From Limnobaculum xujianqingii (GTDB lineage Bacteria; Pseudomonadota; Gammaproteobacteria; Enterobacterales; Enterobacteriaceae), in assembly GCF_013394855.1 (NCBI RefSeq), contig NZ_JABMLK010000001.1, positions 1,879,501 to 1,943,500 of the forward strand: DNA of 64,000 nucleotides, given 5' to 3'. Shown in pieces: positions 1 to 9,533 of this stretch. Each line of letters begins with the position of its first letter. Within the stretch, counting starts at the first letter, position 1. The notes beneath the pieces were generated by a model. It ran no database searches. It was not told the origin of the DNA and saw only the letters and a list, made by a program, of their open reading frames with translations. Made by a program: the position numbers and the translations under genes.

Positions 1-428
1 GAATTCTCTTTCGCCAGCATAATTCCGCGTTCACGCATTACCTGCCGTAATGGTACCGTCAGCTTGCGACAAAACTTTAACAGTTCTTTGCCTTCATTAG
101 TATCAGGTACTTCTACCCGCACTTCACCGGCATTTTCTACCACGCCCTGTATCATTCCAACGATAGGGGAAACACGGTCTTCTACCGGTAAATCTTTCAA
201 CAGATCGCCAACAACCAACATTTGACGGGCAAAAATTAGCGAACTAAAAGGAAGCTCTTTTATCAGACGATCCGCATCTTCATGCTGATAACATTCAAAC
301 AGCACATAGCCACTATTATCTTTGACCCGGGGAAAACCATATACTTCCAGCTTCGCCGCTTTTTCTGCAATCTCTGCCGCACATTCTTTCTCGAATCCCG
401 GGCGGCAATACAACGCTACTTTATTCAC
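1..428 (-). CDS. rlmM: 23S rRNA 2'-O-ribose methyltransferase RlmM, N-terminal part (cut by window edge)
   Basis: About 142 codons of the N-terminus are present; the methyltransferase domain lies beyond the window. The translation begins [20 protein letters not shown] and continues with motifs such as [11 protein letters not shown] and [15 protein letters not shown], matching the THUMP-like N-terminal region of E. coli RlmM, which methylates C2498 of 23S rRNA. The start is GTG at 426-428. It overlaps the ygdD stop by one base (TAGTG), so the two genes are translationally coupled, as in E. coli. The assignment rests on remembered family similarity and matching gene order. Confidence 0.93.
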   Translation of the reverse strand, partial: MNKVALYCRPGFEKECAAEIAEKAAKLEVYGFPRVKDNSGYVLFECYQHEDADRLIKELPFSSLIFARQMLVVGDLLKDLPVEDRVSPIVGMIQGVVENAGEVRVEVPDTNEGKELLKFCRKLTVPLRQVMRERGIMLAKEN

Positions 429-820
429 TATTCAACCTTTTTACTCAGGCGTAATGCACCAACCAGCAGCAGAGCCCAACCAATTAAAAAACAAAAACCG
501 CCAAGTGGCGTGATATAAGGCCACATGCCAATAGAAGTCAGCGCCAGCCAATACAGGCTTCCGCTAAACAGCACAGTACCTACAACAAGAAAAGCCGCGC
601 TACGTCGAAACCAAATGTTATCCCGAACCTGAACAGCAACCCCTAACGCCAGTAATGCCAGAGTATGCATTCCCTGATATTCAAGACCGGTGCGCAACCA
701 TGCCATTTGCTTAACGTCCAGAATCTTACTTAAACCGTGAGCACCAAACGCACCAAGAGATACAAAAATAAAGCCGCTTATGGCGGCAAGTACCAGAATC
801 CAACGACTATTCATTGTCAT
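428..820 (-). CDS. ygdD: DUF423 inner-membrane protein YgdD
   Basis: A 130-residue, four-helix hydrophobic protein of the DUF423 family, function unknown. Visible marks are the N-terminal [19 protein letters not shown] segment, [14 protein letters not shown], and [14 protein letters not shown], all typical of YgdD. Its length is that of the family (E. coli 131). A second in-frame ATG two codons in (MNSR) may be the true start. It lies between gcvA and rlmM on the same strand and overlaps rlmM by one base, the standard enterobacterial arrangement. Confidence 0.92.
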   Translation of the reverse strand: MTMNSRWILVLAAISGFIFVSLGAFGAHGLSKILDVKQMAWLRTGLEYQGMHTLALLALGVAVQVRDNIWFRRSAAFLVVGTVLFSGSLYWLALTSIGMWPYITPLGGFCFLIGWALLLVGALRLSKKVE

Positions 821-915
821 TTATACCTTTAAATGTAAGCGTTATAGCCAAACCTGCTGGAATTCTACCGGTAAATCTAACTTTATATAATCACTGTTTT
901 AATTTTTGATGAGAT

Positions 916-1830
916 CTATTCTTCATAGCGCAGATAAACACTCTGCTGTTCACTGCTGGCAAGTGCCAGAATCCACTCGCGAAAAGAAGCAATTTTCCCC
1001 AATTCAGCCTGGCTCTCATGACATACCAGATAGAAGGCATTTTTACTGGCTAATGCATGATTAAATGGACAAACCAAACGGCCTGATTCAATTTCTGCTA
1101 ATGCCAGAACGTTATTCACCAACGCCACCCCCTGACCGTGAACAGCGGCCTGAACCACCATTGCTGTATGGCTAAAAATCGGCCCCTGCTGCACATTGAT
1201 ATGCTGCAAACCTAATTGTCGAATATATGCCTGCCAGTCCCGTCGGGATGCATCATGCAACAAGGTATGATGCTCCAGCGCCTCCGATGTAGTCAACGGA
1301 TGAGCCCCCATCATCAATGTAGGTGAACATACCGGAATCAAATACTCCGCATACAGTGACTCAACCCTTAATCCTGACCAGTTGCCGCGACCATAAAAAA
1401 TCGCCACATCCACATCATCGGAAATTTTCCATTCATCGCGATCAATTGCCTGAATTCGTACATCAATCTCCGGATGAAGCTGATGAAACCCCGACAGGCG
1501 TGGTACCAACCACTGGATAGCAAAACTGGTTGGAACACTAACCGTTAACGCACCTTTCGCACTGCGCGCCTGTAGTTTGCGTGTAGCTTCATTAAGAGAG
1601 GCGAATATCTCTTTTATGTCTAAATAATAACTCTGCCCCTCTTCCGTCAGTAAAAGGGAACGATTACGACGCCGAAAAAGTTTAAGGCCGAGAAAATCTT
1701 CCAACGACTTAATTTGATGACTAACTGCGGCCTGCGTCACAAAAAGCTCTTCTGAAGCTTTAGTAAAGCTAAGGTGGCGAGCAGCAGAGTCAAACACCCT
1801 CAACGCATTTAATGGAGGTAATCGCTTCAT
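916..1830 (-). CDS. gcvA: LysR-type regulator of the glycine cleavage operon, GcvA
   Basis: A LysR-family activator/repressor of gcvTHP and activator of the divergent sRNA gene gcvB. An N-terminal winged helix (MKRLPPLNALRVFDSAARHL, then FVTQAAVSHQIKSLEDFLGL) is followed by the effector domain, including LHDASRRDWQAYIRQLGLQH. The open frame extends 22 codons upstream, but the ATG at 1828-1830 matches the family start, gives the usual 304 residues and has GGGAAG upstream. The shared gcvA/gcvB intergenic region at 1831-1970 should hold the GcvA sites. Confidence 0.95.
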   Translation of the reverse strand: MKRLPPLNALRVFDSAARHLSFTKASEELFVTQAAVSHQIKSLEDFLGLKLFRRRNRSLLLTEEGQSYYLDIKEIFASLNEATRKLQARSAKGALTVSVPTSFAIQWLVPRLSGFHQLHPEIDVRIQAIDRDEWKISDDVDVAIFYGRGNWSGLRVESLYAEYLIPVCSPTLMMGAHPLTTSEALEHHTLLHDASRRDWQAYIRQLGLQHINVQQGPIFSHTAMVVQAAVHGQGVALVNNVLALAEIESGRLVCPFNHALASKNAFYLVCHESQAELGKIASFREWILALASSEQQSVYLRYEE

Positions 1831-1970
1831 AAGATTGATAATACTTCCCGGCCATGGTGATAATATGTGAATTACTTGGCTATTTGGGTCATTCACGCAT
1901 TAGTTTTTCTAATGCGTTACATTATAAATTGTCCGTTGTACATATACCAGCAAATACCTATAGTGATGGC

Positions 1971-2185
1971 ACTTCCTAAGCCGGAACGAAAAATGTGTTT
2001 TTTGAATGAAGGGCGCATTTTGGCTTTGTGGTTGTGATGTTGTGTTTGCTAATTTTCCTGACATTTGTCAGGTGCAATCATTAATTCACTGATTTCTTTG
2101 GGTTAATGATGATTTTATTTTCTGAACATTTACCCTGTCTGTCCATAGTGATTACAGTAGCACCGCCAAGGCGGTGCTTTTTTTT
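1971..2185 (+). ncRNA. gcvB: GcvB small regulatory RNA
   Basis: Divergent from gcvA, exactly where GcvB lies in E. coli. The 5' end ACTTCCTAAGCCGGAACGAA matches the GcvB start, followed by the GU-rich seed R1 (GGTTGTGATGTTGTGTTTGC at 2030-2049). The conserved stretch CATTTACCCTGTCTGTCC follows, and the 3' end is a terminator (stem GCACCGCC/GGCGGTGC at 2160-2178) with an eight-T tail. The central part differs from E. coli, as is usual. GcvB is an Hfq-dependent repressor of amino-acid and peptide transporter mRNAs. The 5' end is inferred from homology. Confidence 0.95.
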
Positions 2186-2214
2186 ATTCTGTTTTCGGTC
2201 AAACAGCGGCGTAA

Positions 2215-2439
2215 TTAGTATGGCTGTTTAACATACTCTTTCATCTCGCTCTGTTTTATCTGCTTTTCACCATCAAAGCGGGTTTCATAAGTCACCATAC
2301 CGGTACTCTCATCAACCTGTGGCTCTCCCACCGTGATAACTTTAGTGCCATCTTGCATGGTCATCTCATAATGGCTGGAACAGCCAGCTAAACCTAACGT
2401 GAGAGCCAGCGCAGCGGAGGCAAGAATAAAACGTTTCAT
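2215..2439 (-). CDS. ygdI: Small lipoprotein of the YgdI/YgdR (DUF903) family
   Basis: A 74-residue protein with a lipoprotein signal peptide and lipobox LAGC (Cys20). The mature part contains the DUF903 hallmarks: YEMTMQDGTKVITVGEPQ and STGMVTYETRFDGEKQIKQ. It is predicted to be anchored in the membrane; function is unknown. It sits next to gcvB, as ygdI does in E. coli. The stop lies about 30 bases beyond the GcvB terminator, so the two transcripts converge. Confidence 0.9.
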   Translation of the reverse strand: MKRFILASAALALTLGLAGCSSHYEMTMQDGTKVITVGEPQVDESTGMVTYETRFDGEKQIKQSEMKEYVKQPY

Positions 2440-2712
2440 AAACTATTCCTTACGGTTAAACAGGTTGTACCCTAAATAATTCCGGGGCAGGAACGCAACC
2501 AACGCACCTGCAACTTGAAGTACGGCGGGTATATTACGCTTGGTAAAAGCCATACCACCATCTTAAATCTCTTTAACTATCTTCTGAAAAGCGTCTGACT
2601 GCAAATAAAATTAGCGGCAATTAATAGTGTTCTTTCAACTCGCTGCTAGTACAATCAAAGTTATTGCAGACAAATGCTACCAACATTTAATACCCACAGT
2701 GAATGGCCTCCT

Positions 2713-3915
2713 ATGAAATCGTTTAATCCTGATTTATTCCGTCAACAGTTTCCTGCACTCAGTGAAGCAGGCTGTTATCTGGACAGTGCAGCAACGGCAC
2801 TTAAGCCCCTGTCAGTGATTAACGCCACCAAAGAGTACTATGCTCATAATGGCGCCACAGTGCATCGTAGTGCCCATACTGCAGCTCAACACGCTACCGA
2901 GCTGTTTGATAACGCCCGTCTGTTGGTGGCTCAACTACTTAATGCTTCCAGTGAACGACAGATCGTCTGGACCAAAGGCACGACAGAAGCCATCAACTTA
3001 GTTGCTCAAAGCTATGCACGACCACGCCTGCAACCGGGCGATGAGATTATTGTCACCGAATCAGAGCACCACTCGAACCTTATTCCCTGGCTAATGGTTG
3101 CCAAACAGACCGGTGCTAAAGTGATTAAATTACCACTTAATAAGTGGTTTATGCCCGACCTGAGTCAGTTGCCAGCGTTATTAAGTAGCAAAACTAAAGT
3201 GCTGGCTATTGGTCATATGTCTAACGTCACGGGTGGTTGTCCGGACCTGCGTCTGGCCATCACGCTGGCCCACCAAAATGGCACCATTGTTATGGTTGAT
3301 GGTGCTCAAGGTGTGGTGCACTCGCCTCCGGATGTTCAACAATTAGATGTCGATTTCTATGCCTTTTCTGCCCATAAGCTATACGGCCCAACCGGTATTG
3401 GTGCGCTGTATGGTAAAGCAGAGCTATTGGCCGAAATGTCTCCCTGGCAGGGAGGCGGAAAAATGCTAACTCAGGCGTCCTTTCACGGATTTGAAGCACA
3501 ACCGGTTCCTGAATGTTTTGAGGCGGGTACACCTAATATTGCCGGTGTAATCGGCGTTGGTGCAGCTTTGTCATGGCTAAATACTCAGGATATTGCTGAA
3601 GCAGAACGCTATGCCTGTTCACTGGCTCAAGCCGCCTACGATCAGTTGTCATCAATACCCGGCTTTATTAGTTATCGGGCACCCGGCAGCAGCCTGCTGG
3701 CGTTTAATATTGAAGGTTTTCACCACAGTGATGTTGCTACTTTGCTTTCAGAACAAGGCGTGGCAATTCGTTCCGGACAGCATTGTGCCCAACCGCTGCT
3801 GGATGCCATGGGAGTCAGTGGTACCCTGAGAGCTTCATTCGCCCCTTACAACCAATTGGCTGATGTCGATCGATTATACGATGCGTTAACCCACGCACTT
3901 TCACTACTGGAGTAA
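2713..3915 (+). CDS. csdA: Cysteine desulfurase CsdA
   Basis: A PLP-dependent class V aminotransferase-fold desulfurase that removes sulfur from cysteine as an enzyme-bound persulfide and hands it to CsdE. PLP lysine is Lys222 in FSAHKLYGPTG; catalytic cysteine is Cys358 in SGQHCAQPLL. VDGAQGVVH carries the PLP-contacting Asp/Gln. The frame opens 13 codons earlier, but MKSFNPDLFRQQFPAL aligns with the E. coli N-terminus and gives 400 residues (E. coli 401), so the ATG at 2713 is chosen although no clear Shine-Dalgarno precedes it. csdE follows after two bases. Confidence 0.96.
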   Translation: MKSFNPDLFRQQFPALSEAGCYLDSAATALKPLSVINATKEYYAHNGATVHRSAHTAAQHATELFDNARLLVAQLLNASSERQIVWTKGTTEAINLVAQSYARPRLQPGDEIIVTESEHHSNLIPWLMVAKQTGAKVIKLPLNKWFMPDLSQLPALLSSKTKVLAIGHMSNVTGGCPDLRLAITLAHQNGTIVMVDGAQGVVHSPPDVQQLDVDFYAFSAHKLYGPTGIGALYGKAELLAEMSPWQGGGKMLTQASFHGFEAQPVPECFEAGTPNIAGVIGVGAALSWLNTQDIAEAERYACSLAQAAYDQLSSIPGFISYRAPGSSLLAFNIEGFHHSDVATLLSEQGVAIRSGQHCAQPLLDAMGVSGTLRASFAPYNQLADVDRLYDALTHALSLLE

Positions 3916-3917
3916 TC

Positions 3918-4352
3918 ATGCTGGCCCCACACCCTTTTGGCACCGATATTGGTACCGAACAATTACTCAGTCTATTTAGTGATAAAAAACAGTGGGAAGA
4001 CCGCTATCGCCAGCTTATCCAACTGTCAAAACAGTTACCTCCGCTACCGGAAGAACTAAAACAACAGCATCTGGAACTGAAAGGTTGTGAAAACCGGGTC
4101 TGGCTGGGACACCAACTCAATGAAGATGGTACTTTGCACTTCTACGGTGACAGTGAAGGACGAATTGTGAAAGGAATTCTGGCAATCCTGCTTGCTCAAA
4201 TTGAAGGACAAACACCAAAACACGTAGTGAAACTTGACCTGATGCAATTATTTGATCGGTTGGGAATTCACCAACAGCTCAGCGCTTCTCGCTCTCAGGG
4301 GTTGGATTCACTGGTTAACACCATAAAGAAAATAGCCCTTCTCTATATATAA
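3918..4352 (+). CDS. csdE: Sulfur acceptor protein CsdE
   Basis: A SufE-like sulfur acceptor (144 residues) that stimulates CsdA and passes sulfur onward, in E. coli together with TcdA/CsdL. The acceptor cysteine is Cys57 in KGCENRVWLG. Other conserved parts are QWEDRYRQLIQLSKQLP, FYGDSEGRIVKGILAILL and the C-terminal LSASRSQGL. It starts two bases after the csdA stop and is co-transcribed with it. Confidence 0.96.
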   Translation: MLAPHPFGTDIGTEQLLSLFSDKKQWEDRYRQLIQLSKQLPPLPEELKQQHLELKGCENRVWLGHQLNEDGTLHFYGDSEGRIVKGILAILLAQIEGQTPKHVVKLDLMQLFDRLGIHQQLSASRSQGLDSLVNTIKKIALLYI

Positions 4353-4401
4353 TATTGTGATGTTTTATTTACTCGCACTAACGTTATATCAAGGATGAAT
4401 A

Positions 4402-4914
4402 ATGAAAATTACCCAGGCACTACTGCTATCAATCTTATTAAGTTTCACTGCACATGCCAGCATTGAAATGACGACGGTTGAACCAATACCAGGGCGGTTC
4501 TCTATGGATATTCCCAAAGGTTTCACTCGAATAGCCGATGATATGCTCAAATCAGAAGCTTCGTCAGAAGATGGACCTTCGATTGCCTATAGCAATGAAT
4601 CTAATACGGTCAATATCATTATCACCCATCCCCAAATGCCTCTGGATGACGATAATATGGGATTAATGAAAAGTATTATGCTGATGGGTATGAGAAGTTA
4701 CCAACCTCAGGCCAAAGAAGTAATGGTTGATAATAAAAAAGCCTACATTTTTGATTTCGTCACACATGATGAAAAAGTCGATACACAAAACATGATGCTC
4801 ATGATCCCTTTCGACGGCAGGGCACTTCTTATCGTATTTAACATTTCAAAAGAAGAAAAAGAAAAATATATGGGAATCGGGAGATCTTCATTAATGTCAC
4901 TACAGTTTAAATAG
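4402..4914 (+). CDS. Exported protein of unknown function, possibly DcrB-like
   Basis: A 170-residue protein with a cleavable signal peptide (about residues 1-19, ending AHA-S) and no lipobox, so probably periplasmic. The mature chain begins with a strand segment (RFSMDIPKGFTRI) and ends in a Met-rich stretch, KIYIF-like strands and a helix, an order reminiscent of the Mog1/PsbP fold of DcrB, but I see no diagnostic motif. AAGGA precedes the ATG by about 8 bases. It sits between csdE and the convergent tcdA and is not part of this locus in E. coli. Confidence 0.6.
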   Translation: MKITQALLLSILLSFTAHASIEMTTVEPIPGRFSMDIPKGFTRIADDMLKSEASSEDGPSIAYSNESNTVNIIITHPQMPLDDDNMGLMKSIMLMGMRSYQPQAKEVMVDNKKAYIFDFVTHDEKVDTQNMMLMIPFDGRALLIVFNISKEEKEKYMGIGRSSLMSLQFK

Positions 4915-4930
4915 CACGTTAAGAGTATAT

Positions 4931-4967
4931 AGTCTGTAAAAACAGAAAATCACCTGTTCTACAGACT
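4931..4967. terminator. Hairpin between convergent genes
   Basis: An inverted repeat AGTCTGTA (4931-4938) / TACAGACT (4960-4967), with inner pairing AACAG/CTGTT, sits in the 66-base gap between the exported-protein gene and convergent tcdA. No long T-run follows on either strand, so it is a weak or factor-assisted bidirectional terminator at best. Confidence 0.5.
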
Positions 4968-4980
4968 CATAATTTACTCG

Positions 4981-5787
4981 CTACTGATTTCTTGCCGCTT
5001 TGGCCAACATCTTTTTCAGCACATGGGATACGGCAACAAAACCAAATGATGCAGTAACCATAGTAATTGCACCAAATCCTGAAGCACAATCCATTCTTTT
5101 CGGTCCTTCTGCGGTACTTTTTACCGCACACACGCTACCGTCAGCCTGCGGATAAACTAATTGCTCGGTTGAAAATACACAATCAATACCCAGCTTACCT
5201 TTGCCATTCTTCACTACACCAAAATCACTTTTCAAACGTTCACGAAGTTTAGCGGCTAATGGGTCTTGAATGGTTTTTGCCAAATCAGCTACCTGGATCT
5301 GTGTCGGATCGATCTGACCACCAGCCCCTCCGGTGGTCACTACCGGAATTTTATTGCGGCGACAGTAAGCCAGTAATGCGGCTTTAGGGCGAACGCTATC
5401 AATAGCATCAATAACATAGTCAAACTGCTTAGTCAGATATTCCGCCACGTTATCGGCAGTAATAAAATCATCAATACAGGTCACTTCACATTCCGGATTA
5501 ATTTCCGCAATCCGTAGAGCCATCACTTCGCCTTTAGGTTGCCCTACCGTTTGACGCAATGCGTGAATTTGGCGGTTAGTATTGGTAACACAGACATCAT
5601 CCATGTCAATCAAGGTGAGATGACCAATACCACTGCGAGCCAATGCTTCTGCTGCCCAGGAACCTACGCCACCAATACCAATTACACAAACATGAGCCTG
5701 TGAAAAAAGCGTCAACGCAGACTGCCCATACAGACGAGCAACACCGCTAAAACGTTGTAAATAGGCATCAGAATAGACCGCAGACAT
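4981..5787 (-). CDS. tcdA: tRNA threonylcarbamoyladenosine dehydratase TcdA (CsdL)
   Basis: An E1-like adenylating enzyme that cyclises t6A37 in tRNAs to the hydantoin form, receiving help from CsdA/CsdE. The nucleotide-binding motif is VIGIGGVGSWAAEALARSG, followed by LIDMDDVCVTNTNRQ and the CAIDSVRPKAALLAYC-type segment. The open frame extends 17 codons further, but MSAVYSDAYLQRF at 5785-5787 matches the family N-terminus, gives the family length (268) and has GAGG just upstream. It lies on the opposite strand to csdAE, as in E. coli. Confidence 0.95.
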   Translation of the reverse strand: MSAVYSDAYLQRFSGVARLYGQSALTLFSQAHVCVIGIGGVGSWAAEALARSGIGHLTLIDMDDVCVTNTNRQIHALRQTVGQPKGEVMALRIAEINPECEVTCIDDFITADNVAEYLTKQFDYVIDAIDSVRPKAALLAYCRRNKIPVVTTGGAGGQIDPTQIQVADLAKTIQDPLAAKLRERLKSDFGVVKNGKGKLGIDCVFSTEQLVYPQADGSVCAVKSTAEGPKRMDCASGFGAITMVTASFGFVAVSHVLKKMLAKAARNQ

Positions 5788-5872
5788 GGTGACCTCATAT
5801 TGGGTATAGATTGGGTTGCCAGATAAACCGACCCGCAAACCAAAAACAGATTTGATAACGATATATATGCTA

Positions 5873-5901
5873 CGGGGAGTAGGATATATCCCTACTCCCC
5901 G
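5873..5901. terminator. Perfect 11-bp inverted repeat between mltA and tcdA
   Basis: The arms CGGGGAGTAGG (5873-5883) and CCTACTCCCCG (5891-5901) are perfectly complementary around a 7-base loop. Both flanking genes are on the minus strand, so the hairpin lies downstream of mltA and upstream of tcdA. No T-tract follows on the minus strand, so it may be an RNA-stabilising 3' end or a weak terminator rather than a classical one. Confidence 0.55.
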
Positions 5902-5969
5902 CCAGTAAGTTTAATGGATTTAGCAACAAGAGAAAAATAACCTGATGCTAAATTTTCCGTGATAATCGC

Positions 5970-7082
5970 TTAGTTCGATGCCGATGAAAGCGGTGAATCA
6001 GTCGGAGCGCTCAACACCCATACCCGACCATAGTGGTTATAAAAACCTGCGGCATGCCCGGCTTCATCACCAATCCCCTGATAAATATCAAAGTGATGGC
6101 CTTTAATCGCCCCACCGACATCCAGCGCAATCATCAGACGCATTTCATACTTACCGGTAAATTTGCCATTATTATCCAGCAAAGGAACCTCAGCCAGAAT
6201 AGTGGTACCCGGTGGAATCAATGTTTTATCCGAAGCTACCGATGCTTTGGCAATTAATGGAACCGCACTTGCCCCTTTCACCGGAGCAGAATGTCTTGGC
6301 TTAAAGAACACAAATGAAGGGTTCTGCTCTAACAACTCCCTGACTTCCGCTTCACTATGCTGCTCGGTCCAACGTTTGATGGCCTGCATAGACATCTCTT
6401 CACGGGGTACTTCATTACGGTCTATCAGTACCTTACCAATGCTATTATAAGCACGCCCGTTTTTACCCGAATAAGCAAAGAATACCAGAGGTGTGCCATC
6501 GCCGAAATCAATGTAGGCACTGCCCTGCACTTCCATCATGAAGTTATCCACTAATGAATTGCTGTAGGCCAATTCCAGATTTAAACCATCCAGCGCACCG
6601 GCATAGATACCAGCACGATCGGGTAAGCGACGCATTTTTTTACTTTTCTTTGGCATCGAGTATAGCGGGTATTTAAACTCGCCCTGACGAGTATGACGGG
6701 CATGGATTACTGGCGTGTAATAACCGGTAAACTGAACGTTTCCATAGTTATCCACCCCTTCCATTTGATAAGCGCCAAGTTTGAACTGGGATAACTGAGG
6801 GCCTTCTGCACCAGAAACCATCCACTGGAAAATGGCCTGATAAGTATCGCGATGTTTGTTATATAACGACGGAGAAACCTGACTAATTTCATAAACCTGT
6901 TGTGCAAAGTCTTTGCCATTAACCGGTTTATTTTTAGCATTTGGATTATTGACTAAACCAAATGTATGACTCAACTTACCATCTTTATATTGCTGTCCAC
7001 GATCGGTCGGCCGTGACTCACATCCTGCGAGTAACGCAATAACGACACCACCCAGTATAAATTTTACCCAACGTCCTTTCAT
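5970..7082 (-). CDS. mltA: Membrane-bound lytic murein transglycosylase A
   Basis: A lipoprotein (lipobox LAGC, Cys21) anchored in the outer membrane that cleaves the MurNAc-GlcNAc bond, forming 1,6-anhydro ends. The MltA domain (VQFTGYYTPVIHARHT, DRAGIYAGAL, FGDGTPLVFFAYSGKNGR) is followed by the 3D domain with the acidic cluster ALDVGGAIKGHHFDIYQG, containing the catalytic Asp. The 370 residues match the family. It lies upstream of tcdA on the same strand, in the E. coli order. Confidence 0.95.
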   Translation of the reverse strand: MKGRWVKFILGGVVIALLAGCESRPTDRGQQYKDGKLSHTFGLVNNPNAKNKPVNGKDFAQQVYEISQVSPSLYNKHRDTYQAIFQWMVSGAEGPQLSQFKLGAYQMEGVDNYGNVQFTGYYTPVIHARHTRQGEFKYPLYSMPKKSKKMRRLPDRAGIYAGALDGLNLELAYSNSLVDNFMMEVQGSAYIDFGDGTPLVFFAYSGKNGRAYNSIGKVLIDRNEVPREEMSMQAIKRWTEQHSEAEVRELLEQNPSFVFFKPRHSAPVKGASAVPLIAKASVASDKTLIPPGTTILAEVPLLDNNGKFTGKYEMRLMIALDVGGAIKGHHFDIYQGIGDEAGHAAGFYNHYGRVWVLSAPTDSPLSSASN

Positions 7083-7294
7083 TATATCGCCGCCTACCTT
7101 TGATTAACCGCTGATCTGTTGCTGTCGAACAATATCAAAGCCATCAGTATAAAGGAAAGCACTCATAAAAAAAGTGACGATAACTAAATGATGAAAAGTT
7201 AATCAATCGTAAAATTCAAACCTACTTTTTTGTTATTTTAAAGAAAAATAGCTTGCAACCTGAACCACAGAGAGTATTATGCGCCTCCTACGGA

Positions 7295-7371
<77 letters not shown>

Positions 7372-7437
7372 ACTTAATACTATGCCAAGGTATTAAGGCA
7401 GAAACATCTTCTGTTGTAGTATCAAGTCTTTTTCGGA

Positions 7438-7514
<77 letters not shown>

Positions 7515-7645
7515 ATCCGAATCGTTAATATCCTTACTATCCCTTTCAGCTCTTATTTTCTCACTATCCTTATATTCACTTTCTCTGTGCTACGCTTAAA
7601 TTCAATCTGTTTGAATTTTGGTTGTTTATACGGGTAACTTAATCA

Positions 7646-7987
7646 ATGAAAATGTCCCCATTCGCTTTTAGCCTGACGGACTGGAGCAATGTAGAAAAAA
7701 CTGAACATCAGGGCGAAACCGGTACAGCCTGGTGGCAAACTCGTTTTTTTGGTGAAGAGCAAAATAAAATTCGTGTGCGTATGGTTGAGTATTCTGCTGA
7801 ATATCTTGCCGATCACTGGTGCAGTAAAGGACACGTATTATTCTGTCTGGAGGGGGAGCTGGAAACGACTCTCGATGATGGACGTAAGTTCGTGCTAACG
7901 CCGGGAGTAAGCTATCAGGTTGGTGATAATGCTGAAGCACACCAGTCCTATACTAAAACCGGTGCCCGCCTGCTGATTGTTGATTAA
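7646..7987 (+). CDS. Small cupin-fold protein, DHCW-motif type
   Basis: A 113-residue single-domain cupin. The segment [20 protein letters not shown], with [19 protein letters not shown] following, gives the two cupin half-motifs, including DHWC, as in the family annotated as DHCW-motif cupins. Ligand and function are unknown; the His/Cys residues could bind a metal. The stop overlaps the convergent amiC stop by four bases (7984-7987). Confidence 0.8.
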   Translation: MKMSPFAFSLTDWSNVEKTEHQGETGTAWWQTRFFGEEQNKIRVRMVEYSAEYLADHWCSKGHVLFCLEGELETTLDDGRKFVLTPGVSYQVGDNAEAHQSYTKTGARLLIVD

Positions 7988-9225
7988 TATTTAATTGTTG
8001 AGAAATAGGCCTTAATACCGGCAAAAACCGACTCAGCGATCTGCTGCTGGAATTTTGCCGTTTTCAGCTTGCGCTCTTCTTCCAGATTGGAGATAAACGC
8101 AGTCTCAATCAGAATTGATGGAATATCCGGTGCCTTAAGCACGGCAAATCCCGCTTGCTCAATTTTATTCTTATGCAGCTTGTTTACTCGTCCCATCCGG
8201 GTCAGCACCTCTTTACCAAATTTAAGGCTACTGTTGATGGTGGCAGTCTGCACCAGATCAAAAATCGTGTGGTCGAGATAACGGTCACCGCTTTTACTCA
8301 CTCCACCTATCTGATCCGCCTCATTCTGAGTTTGTGCCAGATATTTAGCCGCATTACTGGTTGCTCCTTTGGTTGACAAAGCAAACACTGAAGAACCATT
8401 AGCTGAACGGTTGGTAAAAGCATCAGCGTGAATCGAAATAAACAGATCTGCCTTTTGTGCCTGAGCTTTTGCTACCCGCACTTTCAACGGAATAAACACG
8501 TCTTCATTGCGAGTCATATAGACCTTCATTCCCGGTTCTTTTTGAATCAGGGTACGTAAACGGCGTGCAATTTGCAGCACGATATTCTTCTCTTTGGTGC
8601 CTCGTTTGCCGATAGCGCCAGGGTCCTCTCCACCGTGTCCCGGATCGAGCATGATAACCAGAGGGCGGTCTCGCCCCGCTTTCCCTGCCTGCGGAGCAGC
8701 AGCTGGCTGATCTTTTTCCAACTCGCCCAAATTATACTCTTTCAGCAATGCCAGCAGCGGATCGTCCGGTTCTGAAGATCCACCGTTAGCCGGATACAGA
8801 TCAACCACCAGACGGTTTTTAAACTCGGCAATCGGTTTTAAGGTAAACAGATTAGGATTAATATTTTGCTTTAATTCCAGCACCAACCGAACGGTATTGG
8901 GATCATGTTGCCCTACTCGTGCCAGTTTCAGGTAAGGATCGTTATTTTGTACCTGACCAGAAACTGCTTTTAACACACTGTTTAAATGGACATTCTCAAT
9001 ATCAATCACCAAACGATTGGGATTGGATAACGCAAACTGCTTATATTTTAATGGAACCGTCGATTCCAGCGTTACCCGCGTATAGGTCGAAGAAGGCCAT
9101 ACGCGCACAGCAACAACGCTGGCCGCAGAGGCAGCAATGCCAACGCCACTTACACTCAATAACCACGTCGCAGCGGCTCCCTGCAACAAACGGCGGCGTA
9201 AATAATTGGGCTTAGAGCTAGACAT
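7984..9225 (-). CDS. amiC: N-acetylmuramoyl-L-alanine amidase AmiC
   Basis: A periplasmic zinc amidase that splits septal peptidoglycan during daughter-cell separation. It has a twin-arginine (Tat) signal ([16 protein letters not shown]), an AMIN domain (about residues 40-150) that targets the septum, a linker, and an amidase_3 catalytic domain starting at [16 protein letters not shown] (zinc His), with SIHADAF and the catalytic Glu near [10 protein letters not shown]. It has 413 residues (E. coli 417). The E. coli enzyme needs NlpD for activation. Confidence 0.95.
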   Translation of the reverse strand: MSSSKPNYLRRRLLQGAAATWLLSVSGVGIAASAASVVAVRVWPSSTYTRVTLESTVPLKYKQFALSNPNRLVIDIENVHLNSVLKAVSGQVQNNDPYLKLARVGQHDPNTVRLVLELKQNINPNLFTLKPIAEFKNRLVVDLYPANGGSSEPDDPLLALLKEYNLGELEKDQPAAAPQAGKAGRDRPLVIMLDPGHGGEDPGAIGKRGTKEKNIVLQIARRLRTLIQKEPGMKVYMTRNEDVFIPLKVRVAKAQAQKADLFISIHADAFTNRSANGSSVFALSTKGATSNAAKYLAQTQNEADQIGGVSKSGDRYLDHTIFDLVQTATINSSLKFGKEVLTRMGRVNKLHKNKIEQAGFAVLKAPDIPSILIETAFISNLEEERKLKTAKFQQQIAESVFAGIKAYFSTIKY

Positions 9226-9485
9226 GATTCTCCGAAATAAAACAAACGACTGTTGTACCGATAAAATAAAGCTGGCGTAAAACTCTACCGAAGTGAAGCT
9301 GCTCTGTCACGTTTTACATGCGTGTTATCTGCTTGTGAGCATAACTTTGATATGAAAATACGTGAAAATAAGCACATAATGCTTAAACTCGCCGAAGACT
9401 AATCAATTTTATTCAGTTCGTCTATTGAATAATCACTCACTAAATCGCTTTTGACTGAATTTTCTACTTGCCAGAACACACCAAA

Positions 9486-9523
9486 TAGAATAAAAATACA
9501 AAAATTACGAATTATTATGCATT
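9486..9523 (+). promoter_or_regulatory. Tandem ARG boxes (ArgR operator) of argA
   Basis: Two 18-bp imperfect palindromes, TAGAATAAAAATACAAAA (9486-9503) and TACGAATTATTATGCATT (9506-9523), separated by two bases, stand directly before the argA ribosome binding site. Both resemble the E. coli argA ARG boxes in sequence and spacing. Arginine-bound ArgR should repress here. The rest of the 308-base amiC-argA gap holds the divergent promoters; a further ArgR-like half site is at 9423-9438. Confidence 0.75.
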
Positions 9524-9533
9524 GAGGTTAATC

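Noticed and set aside
1323..1520. 65-codon plus-strand open frame
   Set aside because: Antisense shadow of gcvA without a ribosome binding site or recognisable protein features.
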